From CAUZJO01 sp963580245 (lineage in GTDB: Bacteria; Sumerlaeota; Sumerlaeia; MVZB01): 15,831 nt of DNA. The position numbers and the translations under genes are program-made. Of the stretch, positions 7,774 through 15,831 are shown piece after piece. The notes under the pieces are model-generated. The model saw only the letters and a program-made list of their open reading frames with translations. It was not told the DNA's origin and ran no database searches. The stretch is taken from positions 1 through 15,831 of the forward strand of contig CAUZJO010000114.1 of NCBI GenBank assembly GCA_963580245.1. Direction: 5' to 3'. The stretch's first letter is position 1. Every line of letters begins with the position of its first letter.

Positions 7774-8238
7774 TCAGGGCGCGGTCACGGAGGAACCGGT
7801 CTCGGCCTGGTCGGCGGGTTTGAGGAGACTGTCGACCGCCTCGGCGATCTTGGTGGGATCGCAGGGTTTGGAGATGAAAAGGCTGACGCCCAGGCTCTTG
7901 GCCCACTCCTCGTCGGTTTTTTCGGTCCCATCCTCGGTCACGCTGGTCAGGACGATCACCGGCATTTTCGCCAGCTCGGGGTCCTGATGGACCTTGGCCA
8001 ACATCTCGTAGCCGTTCATGCGGGGCATCATGATATCGAGGATCACGAGGGCGGGCCGTTGGCTCCGGATCAAGTCGAGCCCGGCGACGCCGTCGCTGGC
8101 GGTTTGGACCGCGTACCCGCCGGGGTCGAGCGCCAGCCGGATCATTTCGCACAGGTCTTGCTCATCCTCGATGACGGCGACCAGCGGCCGGTCGTCCTTT
8201 TTCCGGGCTCCAAAAAGCCGTCTGAGTACTGTGTTCAT
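7774..8238 (-). CDS. Stand-alone response regulator (receiver domain only)
   Basis: This 154-aa protein is one CheY-like receiver domain with a short basic leader (RRLFGARKKDD) and a short tail, and no DNA-binding or enzymatic output domain. The acidic pocket is IEDEQD (Asp25/Glu26), the phospho-acceptor is Asp68 in LVILDIMMPRMNGYE, the switch Thr is in VIVLTSV (Thr98) and the conserved Lys is in FISKPCDP (Lys124). Between the Thr and the Lys lies a longer-than-usual insertion, TEDGTEKTDEEWAKSLG, a variant common in single-domain regulators of this type. No histidine kinase is encoded here, so the partner is unknown. I start it at ATG 8238, 7-8 nt after GGGGGA; a TTG immediately upstream is too close to that site. 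The gene diverges from mqnC. Confidence 0.9.
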   Translation of the reverse strand: MNTVLRRLFGARKKDDRPLVAVIEDEQDLCEMIRLALDPGGYAVQTASDGVAGLDLIRSQRPALVILDIMMPRMNGYEMLAKVHQDPELAKMPVIVLTSVTEDGTEKTDEEWAKSLGVSLFISKPCDPTKIAEAVDSLLKPADQAETGSSVTAP

Positions 8239-8256
8239 CAATCATTCCCCCATCTA

Positions 8257-8272
8257 GCCAAGTTATAGTCTA
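8257..8272 (-). promoter_or_regulatory. Candidate promoter of the response regulator gene
   Basis: On the minus strand the sequence ATAGACTATAAC contains a -10-like TATAAC (plus positions 8267 down to 8262), about 24 nt before the ATG. The same 11-mer, ATAGACTATAA, recurs upstream of the BlaI-type gene at 12384-12394. No good -35 is visible. Confidence 0.4.
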
Positions 8273-8357
8273 TTCCGTCTCTTGGTCGGTGTCACGCCGA
8301 TGTCGTGATTTTTTTCATTGCCCGTGTTCTTTGTGACCCCAGGCGGGCAGAATTGGT

Positions 8358-8385
8358 TTGCCGTGCCGGGTGAATCGGATAATAT
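8358..8385 (+). promoter_or_regulatory. Candidate promoter of mqnC
   Basis: TTGCCG (8358-8363), a 16-nt spacer and TAATAT (8380-8385) resemble a housekeeping sigma promoter; an overlapping TATAAC (8383-8388) is an alternative -10. It lies about 80 nt before the mqnC start in the 229-nt intergenic region shared with the divergent response regulator. Apart from a T7 run (about 8310), I see no other element in that region. Confidence 0.45.
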
Positions 8386-8467
8386 AACTCGTCCGTGCGT
8401 CGCCGTCAGGGGCGCGGAGGTCTGACGAAGTAAATAAGCACTCGCCGTCGGGGATGGCGCATCTTTC

Positions 8468-9601
8468 ATGGAACAACCCCTCCTCTCAACGATCCACGAT
8501 CCCGAAATCTATCCGATCCTGGACCGCGTCATCGCCGGCCGGCGGCTGAGCGACGAAGACGCCCTGCGCCTTTTCGAGTCGCACGACCTGACCGCGATCG
8601 GCCGGGCCGCCCATGCCGTGCGCATGCGGCTGCACCCGGAGCCGGCGGTCACCTTTGTTATCGACAGGAATGTCAATTATACCAACATCTGTGACGTGGA
8701 TTGTACCTTTTGCGCATTTTATCGCAAGGCTGACGACACCGATGCCTACGTCCTGGGCCGGGAGGAATTGCGCCGAAAAATCATCGAGACCTACGAGGCC
8801 GGCGGCAGCCAGATCCTGATACAGGGCGGGCTCAACCCGGCTCTGCCGGTCGCGTATTACGAGCAGCTCCTCGGCTGGCTCAAAAGCGAATTCCCGACCC
8901 TCCACGTCCACGCCTTCTCGCCCACCGAGATATCCTTCTTCCGCGACCACTTCGCGATCCCGCTCGATGAAGTGATCCGGCGGCTGATGGCGGCGGGGCT
9001 CGATTCGATCCCCGGCGGCGGGGCCGAGATCCTGGTCGATCGCGTGCGCCGCAAGATCTCGCCCGAGAAGACGTCGGCCGACGATTGGCTGGAGGTCATG
9101 CGCGTGGCGCACCGGCTGGGCCTGCGCACGTCGGCGACGATGATGTTCGGCATCATCGAGACCCTCGCCGAGCGCGTCGAGCACCTGCGTCGCCTGCGCG
9201 AGCTGCAAGACGAGACCGGCGGCTTCACCGCGTTCATCGACTGGACGTTCCAGCCCAAGAACACGCAACATAAGGACAAGTACGCCGGGGCCTTCGAGTA
9301 CCTCAAGACCACGGCGATCGCCCGCCTCTATCTCGACAACATCCCGAACCTGCAAGCCAGTTGGGTCACCCAGGGTTCAAAAATCGCCCAGCTCTCACTG
9401 CTGATGGGCGTCAATGACCTGGGCAGCCTGATGCTCGAAGAAAACGTCGTCGCCGCCGCCGGGACCAATTTCATGTACTCGGTCGAGGAACTGCGTCGCT
9501 GGGCGGAGGAGATGGGATTCGAGCTGCGCCAGCGAAATTTCTTCTACCAGCCCTATACCTTTCCCGGAATGCCCAGCCAGGCCCTGACGCATATGGTTTA
9601 A
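8468..9601 (+). CDS. mqnC: Cyclic dehypoxanthine futalosine synthase (radical SAM)
   Basis: MqnC is the radical SAM enzyme that cyclises dehypoxanthine futalosine in the futalosine route to menaquinone. In this 377-aa protein the cluster-binding CDVDCTFCAFYR (Cys75, Cys79, Cys82) follows VNYTNI. Also visible are GGSQILIQGGLNP (112-124), the family hallmark LDSIPGGGAEIL (178-189), ATMMFGIIET, DWTFQPKNTQ, NLQASWVTQG, the C-terminal MLEENVVAAAG and the FFYQPYTFP end. Length and motif order are normal. The SPOR-like neighbours MqnA, MqnB, MqnD and MqnE are not in the window, so the pathway genes are dispersed. It stands alone between the divergent response regulator and the convergent lon gene, with a candidate promoter upstream. 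The ribosome site before ATG 8468 is weak (GGGGAT about 12 nt away). Confidence 0.95.
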   Translation: MEQPLLSTIHDPEIYPILDRVIAGRRLSDEDALRLFESHDLTAIGRAAHAVRMRLHPEPAVTFVIDRNVNYTNICDVDCTFCAFYRKADDTDAYVLGREELRRKIIETYEAGGSQILIQGGLNPALPVAYYEQLLGWLKSEFPTLHVHAFSPTEISFFRDHFAIPLDEVIRRLMAAGLDSIPGGGAEILVDRVRRKISPEKTSADDWLEVMRVAHRLGLRTSATMMFGIIETLAERVEHLRRLRELQDETGGFTAFIDWTFQPKNTQHKDKYAGAFEYLKTTAIARLYLDNIPNLQASWVTQGSKIAQLSLLMGVNDLGSLMLEENVVAAAGTNFMYSVEELRRWAEEMGFELRQRNFFYQPYTFPGMPSQALTHMV

Positions 9602-9619
9602 TCCCGACAGCATACGGGA
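9602..9619. terminator. Weak hairpin between mqnC and lon
   Basis: TCCCG (9602-9606) and CGGGA (9615-9619) pair around an 8-nt loop directly after the mqnC stop. The stem is only 5 bp and lacks a T-tract, so its role as transcript end for mqnC is tentative. The rest of the 108-nt convergent gap shows nothing else. Confidence 0.2.
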
Positions 9620-9709
9620 AGGAAACAGGTGCGCTTGAGTCTTTCGCCCCTCGCTCGACTGATTTGCCGACGGCTCCGAACCCCAGCCATCAAGTGTTGG
9701 ATACGCGAT

Positions 9710-12139
<2,430 letters not shown>

Positions 12140-12456
12140 TTCAGCTAGTCACCTCGGGCCACTTGAGTTCAGCAGTCGCGGTCACATTATCCGGCGGGGC
12201 AAAACCGCCCACCACAACTCTCAATTCAAGGTATCGGAACAGCGTACGGAATGCAGCAATTATTATGGGCGGTTTCGATCCCTCCAGGGTCGAGAATCAG
12301 CACAAGAACCCGTTTGCGCCTATGTGGATTTCGCGGGGAAGAAATAGTGAAAAAATGCTTGATAACGACTATGGATGTAGGCGATAGACTATAATTGTGG
12401 GTAACGAGTGCCGCCGGGGCCCAAGACTCTCGAGCCGACCTTGAGGAGTGCCACGC
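12140..12456. other. Divergent intergenic region lon / blaI-type gene
   Basis: This region of about 317 nt must carry promoters for both divergent genes. Towards lon, GATAAT (minus strand, plus 12191 down to 12186) is a possible -10 about 47 nt before the lon start, without a good -35. An imperfect GC inverted repeat, GGCGG (12193-12197) and CCGCC (12205-12209) around 7 nt, sits just upstream of it and could be an operator or chance in GC-rich DNA. Towards the repressor gene, see the promoter entry at 12384-12395. I looked for the TACA/TGTA dyad of staphylococcal BlaI/MecI operators and did not find it. Confidence 0.4.
12384..12395 (+). promoter_or_regulatory. Candidate promoter of the BlaI-type / M56 operon
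   Basis: A perfect TATAAT (12390-12395) lies about 62 nt before the repressor start, within ATAGACTATAAT. The preceding 11-mer is identical to one upstream of the response regulator gene. GACTAT occurs directly repeated at 12367-12372 and 12386-12391. No TTGACA-like box is at the right distance. Confidence 0.45.
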
Positions 12457-12885
12457 ATGCCGCCACCGGGCAAGAAATCCCAGACGCCGCCCGCCATCTC
12501 CAACGCCGAATGGGAAGTGATCAAAACGCTATGGGAACACGGATCGCTGGCCGCGCGCGACGTTTACGCCGCCTTGCCCGAAGGCCACGGCTGGGCCACC
12601 AAGACCGTCAAGACCCTGCTGTCGCGCTTGGTCGCCAAGGGAGCCATCGGTTATGAGCAGATCGGCAATTCGTATCTCTACCGGGCGATCTACAGCCGCG
12701 AGCAGCTAACCCGGCGCGAGGTCAAGGGGTTCGTCGACCGGGTCCTGGACGGTTCGCTGCTGCCGGTGCTGGCCCATTTTATCGAAGAACGAAACCTATC
12801 GGAGGAAGAGTTGCGCCGCCTCCGTCACCTCTTAGAGAAGAATCCCCCCAAGGGCGCGTCCAGAGTGAAGAGGAGGAAGTCGTGA
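12457..12885 (+). CDS. BlaI/MecI-family transcriptional repressor
   Basis: This 142-aa protein is a winged-helix repressor of the BlaI/MecI/CopY family. It shows ISNAEWEVIKTLWEHGSLAARDVYAAL (14-40) as helices 1-2, GWATKTVKTLLSRLVAKGAI (45-64) as recognition helix and wing, then IGNSYLYRAIYSREQ. The C-terminal dimerisation helices run through about 85-128 (GFVDRVLDGSLLPVLAHFIEE), the region where the paired M56 protease normally cuts. A basic tail ends the protein. ATG 12457 follows GAGGAG at good distance; GTG 12448 is an alternative. Its TGA overlaps the start of the M56 gene (TGATG), the usual operon order repressor then protease. By family analogy it represses its own operon and perhaps other genes until cleaved; the target is not visible here. 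Confidence 0.9.
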   Translation: MPPPGKKSQTPPAISNAEWEVIKTLWEHGSLAARDVYAALPEGHGWATKTVKTLLSRLVAKGAIGYEQIGNSYLYRAIYSREQLTRREVKGFVDRVLDGSLLPVLAHFIEERNLSEEELRRLRHLLEKNPPKGASRVKRRKS

Positions 12886-13710
12886 TGGAACCCTTCAACC
12901 GTATTGCCCAAGCCTGGAGCGAGTGGGCCGGGGCGGCCAGTTTACAATTGGCGATCCTGGTGGCGTTGATTGGCGTGGTCGCGTTTTGCACGCGGAAACT
13001 CTCCGCGCGATTCCGCTACACCCTGTGGCTGCTGGTCCTGGTCAAGGTCTTCTTCCCCCTTCCCTTGGGGTGCCGTGGGGCGTGGGGAACTGGTGGCCGC
13101 GGAGTCTGGTCGAATCCTCTCCCCAAGAACGGATCGAACTTGCTGAATCACAGAACCTCGCACCGCTCAGACCGGCCGCGATCCGTTCCACCCCGAGCAT
13201 CAATGCGCCCCCGCCGGCGACGACGAAACGCCCCGGTGCTGCGTTGTCCAAGAATTCCCAATCAATCAAGAGGTTTCTGTTCGTCGTTTGGCTGACCGGC
13301 GTGTTCGGGTTCCTTGTCTGCTTTGCGCTTCGTTACGCATCGATGACGCGCGACCTGCGGCGGGCCCGCGCGGTGGAGGAAGGCCCGTTGCGCTTGCGGC
13401 TTGAGCGCCTTGCCCTGGTCTTGGGTCGCAAATCCGCGCCTGAATTGCTTCTCTCCGGCGGCATGCATAGTCCCTTCTTGATAGGCCCGCTCCGCCCGCG
13501 CATCGTCTTGCCCGAGTCGTTGCCCGACCCGCTCAGCGCCGAGCAGATGGATAACGTCCTGCTCCACGAGCTGGTCCATTGGAAACGACGCGATCTGTGG
13601 GTGGGATGGTTCCAGGTGGCGGCCCAGGCGCTGTTCTGGTTTCACCCCCTGGTGTGGCTGGCCAACGCCCAAATCCGTCACGCACGCGAATACGCGTGTG
13701 ATGACGCGGT

Positions 13711-13744
13711 GCTGCGAACGGGGCGCTGCGAACGGGGCGCTGCG
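13711..13744. repeat. 14-bp tandem duplication that breaks the M56 gene
   Basis: The unit GCTGCGAACGGGGC occurs at 13711-13724 and again at 13725-13738, followed by a third partial copy, GCTGCG, at 13739-13744. Removing one unit restores the frame and yields AVLRTGRCAPKLYGESLLRI across the join, the expected M56 continuation. The GCTGCG direct repeats flanking the unit suggest replication slippage. Confidence 0.9.
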
Positions 13745-14616
13745 CCCCAAAACTCTATGGCGAATCGCTTCTGCGCATCCTGTCGGCGTCGACCGGGAAT
13801 CCATCCATGACGCTCGGCTTCGTCGGCATCCTGGAGCGCAAAAGGAATCTGCAACGTCGATTGGAGGAGATCATGCGACATGACGCCAAATCCCGGTACC
13901 TTGGACTGTGGGGCTGGTTGATCATCATCGTTTTCGCCGGCGCATTCCTGCCGATGGGGGGTGGTGGGCGAGGGGTGGCCACGGCGCAAGAGGAGCCGCC
14001 GGATCATTTCGTGCGCTTCGTCGTGGGCGCGGAGGGACAAATGACGTTTGAAGGCGAATCCGTCACGCTCGACCAGATGCCCTCGCTGCTCGACGCGGTA
14101 CCCCACAGAGCCAACACCGTCTTGACGTTCGCCGTGGCGAACCGGGCCCTGACGCTTGAAGAAGTGGACCCCACCAAGGGCAGATTGATGAATCTGAGCA
14201 ACGATCTCGGATTCAATCACTTCAGCGACATCGGCGTGCATCCGCTCGGATCGTACGGCCTGGACGCCAGCCCATATAACGGTCACATCCTGAAAGAAAT
14301 CACGGTAGACATCGAGGGCGACGGCGAGGCCGAGAACGGGCGGCTCAGCGTTCAATACGCGGTCCAGGCCATTTGCGAGGCCGCCGCGATTCCATATCAA
14401 TCGGAGAAATCCGCAAGTCTGGCCGATCCTCAGCGCCGGCGTTTCATTCGCTCGATGCATCTAAAGGACGTGACGGCCGAGCAAGCCTTGCTGGACATGC
14501 TCGACCCCGTCGGCCTGCGATTCAACCTCGATGCGCGAGGGCTTTATCTCCATGACCCGGGCGAGTACGAGCCGCTGGTTGAGAAGCCGTCATCCGCGCG
14601 GGCCCAGGGGACGATG

Positions 14617-15273
14617 CCCCGCGTGATCGCCACCTCGCCCGCCGTCGGCGCCGAGGATGTCGATCCCTCGATCGGCGAGATCACCGTCACATTTGACCGC
14701 GACATGGGCAAAGGGATGTCATGGACCGGGGGGCCGCCGGATTTCCCGCCGATTCCCGAGGGCCAGCGGGCGCATTGGCGCGACGCGCGCACTTGCGTCC
14801 TTCCGGTCAATATCGAGTCGGGAAGCTACTACCGCGTCGGGATAAACTCGACGAGCTATCAGAACTTTCGAAGCGGCGAGGGCGTTCCGGCCAAGAATTC
14901 GACCATCTATTTCACCACCCAAGGCGCGAGCGACGAACTGAAACGCAAACTGAAGACGCCGCGCATCATCAGCCTGGACCCGCCCAACGGCGCGCCGGAC
15001 GTTGACCCGGACCTCAAATAGCTTCGCGTGACGTTCGATATGCCGATGGGCGGCGGGTTTTCATGGACCGGCGGTGGGCCGAACTTCCCAACGATTCGCG
15101 AAGGCAACCGCCCCACTTGGTCGGACGACCGCAAGACCTGCTTCCTGCCCGTCCGGCTCAAACCCAATTGGAGTTACCGCCTTGGATTGAACAGCGTCTC
15201 GCACATCAACTTCCAAAGCGAGGGAGGCGTGCCGCTTGAGCCTATCGTCTACAACTTCAAGACGGCCCCGCGC
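14617..15273 (+). repeat. Two tandem Ig-like repeats in the M56 gene's exported part
   Basis: Repeat 1 (14617-14925) and repeat 2 (14959-15273) align along their length. Pairs include PRVIATSPAVGAEDVDPS with PRIISLDPPNGAPDVDPD, VTFDRDMGKGMSWTGGPPDF with VTFDMPMGGGFSWTGGGPNF, RDARTCVLPV with SDDRKTCFLPV, YYRVGINSTSYQNF with SYRLGLNSVSHINF, and a final YFTT/YNFKT strand. The pattern fits the SbsA/Big_5-type Ig-like fold. The internal TAG falls where repeat 1 has Glu. Confidence 0.75.
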
Positions 15274-15345
15274 TGATGGGGTTACAATCGGTTAGGTGTT
15301 CTTCATCGGGTATGGTGTGTCGATACGAGCGCGATCAGGAGTTGG

Positions 15346-15486
15346 TTATTTCAGCCCGGCCGCCGCGGGGAAGTCTTCAAAGACCCGTTCCAGCAGCGCC
15401 CGCGGATCGTTTTCCATCGCGTAGACTTTCATTCGCCAGGTACGCTCGTGGGCGGGGGCGTCGACCGGCAGCCAGTTCACGTAGCT
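15346..15486 (-). pseudogene. 3' end of an unidentified gene cut by an insertion element
   Basis: About 46 codons run to a TAA at 15346-15348, with strongly GC-biased third positions like the intact housekeeping genes. They encode SYVNWLPVDAPAHERTW, then RMKVYAMENDPRALLERVF and EDFPAAAGLK. Upstream on the same strand the coding character stops at about 15486, where the sequence of the transposase element begins. The rest of the gene should lie beyond the element, outside the window. I do not recognise the family. The 69-nt gap to the M56 pseudogene holds nothing obvious. Confidence 0.5.
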
Positions 15487-15488
15487 AG

Positions 15489-15831
15489 TCGATCCTGAAA
15501 AAGCCCTGCTCAAGCAGCCCAGCCGATCAGAGCTGAACTCGGGTGAACCAGAGGCATCCGTTTTCGACTCGTGATTTGCGCCAGACGCAGCAAAAGATAA
15601 TGAAAAACCGCCGCGTGGGCCAGCAGTTTCCTGAAATTCATCCCCGCCGCGCTTGCGATTGCATTGAACGCGTCGCCCTCGGCGTCCCACAGCCGGCAGC
15701 GATCCATGCGGTGTTCTTGTTTGAGATGCCCGATGCCCGGTTCGATCGCCGCTCGTCGTTTCATCCAGCGCCACAGCCGCGCGGCCAGCTTGCCCCGTCG
15801 CGGCCGGTCCACATGCACCTGGACTGGGCCC
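15489..15831 (-). mobile_element. Insertion sequence (IS5-like), 3' part, runs off the window
   Basis: The transposase gene and its 3' flank mark this as the end of an insertion sequence. The inner boundary is inferred from where the interrupted gene's coding ends. A CTAG at 15485-15488, the kind of 4-bp target preferred by some IS5-group elements, lies exactly there, followed by TCGATCCTGAAAAAGCCC as a possible terminal sequence. The other end and the second terminal repeat are outside the window, so the boundary and family are tentative. Confidence 0.5.
15510..15831 (-). CDS. IS5-like transposase, C-terminal part
   Basis: The frame is open to the window edge, so the N-terminal part is missing. 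The visible part of about 106 residues has RRAAIEPGIGHLKQEHRM then DRCRLWDAEGDAFNAIASAA and GMNFRKLLAHAAVFHYLL. This is the C-terminal block of DDE transposases of the IS5-type group, where the Glu of IEPxIGHxK is taken as the third catalytic acidic residue. The stop at 15510-15512 follows PSSALIGWAA. An intact transposase is plausible but cannot be judged from this part. Confidence 0.8.
   Translation of the reverse strand, partial: GPVQVHVDRPRRGKLAARLWRWMKRRAAIEPGIGHLKQEHRMDRCRLWDAEGDAFNAIASAAGMNFRKLLAHAAVFHYLLLRLAQITSRKRMPLVHPSSALIGWAA

Larger units (their letters stand above)
12885..15276 (+). pseudogene. M56 (BlaR1-like) membrane protease gene, triply disrupted
   Basis: BlaR1-type proteins sense an external signal and cleave the paired BlaI repressor. 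The ATG follows AGGAGG by 8 nt and overlaps the repressor stop. Frame 0 encodes two membrane helices up to LVKVFFPLP. Near 13056-13070 the reading must drop to frame 2, which gives GVPWGVGNWWP, a third helix, the zinc motif LLHELVHWKRRDL, a fourth helix and the ligand Glu in REYACDDAVL. A 14-bp tandem duplication at 13711-13738 then throws the frame; frame 1 continues LYGESLLRILSASTGNP, MTLGFVGILERKRNLQRRL, a fifth helix (GLWGWLIIIVFAGAFLP) and a long exported part. That part has secretin/STN-like segments (about 14020-14570) and two related Ig-like repeats (14617-14925, 14959-15273) separated by an in-frame TAG at 15019-15021. The reconstructed protein is about 790 aa, with no penicillin-binding domain. 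Three lesions argue for a pseudogene, unless some are assembly errors. Confidence 0.85.

Noticed and set aside
12140..12456. Heat-shock (CIRCE) or classical BlaI operator in the lon / blaI-type intergenic region
   Set aside because: Neither TTAGCACTC/GAGTGCTAA nor a TACA/TGTA dyad can be found in the stretch.
13807..15021. Treating this 404-codon frame as an independent gene
   Set aside because: Its first 20 residues continue the upstream M56 protein once the 14-bp duplication is removed, and there is no ribosome site before its ATG. It is the broken C-terminal part.

Overview
The window looks like chromosomal DNA of a GC-rich bacterium. It carries a futalosine-pathway menaquinone gene (mqnC), a MEP isoprenoid gene (ispD), a gingipain-type (C25) lipoprotein and a BlaI/M56 pair. 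Such pairs are numerous in Planctomycetota, Verrucomicrobiota, Acidobacteriota and several uncultivated phyla. I cannot assign a phylum from sequence alone. Housekeeping genes have GC-rich third codon positions. The C25 gene, the stretch before rarA and the stretch after rarA are visibly AT-richer.

Layout. 207-2855 (-) is a C25 cysteine peptidase lipoprotein, followed downstream by a doubtful 59-codon ORF. 2856-3828 holds no confident gene, but has a coupled pair of small unknown ORFs, the second frameshifted. 3829-5211 (+) is rarA. 5264-5665 (+) is a methylglyoxal synthase relic without its C-terminal third. 5787-7025 (+) is a probable TIM-barrel glycoside-hydrolase-like protein whose stop overlaps the start of ispD (7022-7729). 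7774-8238 (-) is a stand-alone receiver-domain response regulator, divergent from mqnC (8468-9601, +). lon (9710-12139, -) converges on mqnC and diverges from a BlaI/MecI-type repressor (12457-12885, +).

The repressor is coupled to an M56 (BlaR1-like) membrane protease gene, 12885-15276. That gene is broken in three places: a single-base frameshift near 13060, a 14-bp tandem duplication at 13711-13738, and an in-frame TAG at 15019-15021. Correcting the three gives one continuous protein: membrane protease, secretin/STN-like region, then two Ig-like repeats. At the right edge a transposase gene runs out of the window (-), and next to it lies the 3' end of an unrelated gene that the insertion apparently cut.

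Functionally the window is mostly unlinked housekeeping: replication-fork maintenance (RarA), proteolysis (Lon), isoprenoid and menaquinone supply (IspD, MqnC). One regulatory module, BlaI-M56, has apparently lost its sensor protease. I see no defence system, CRISPR array, tRNA, rRNA or prophage. The most notable content is the number of decaying genes (four or five) among intact ones.
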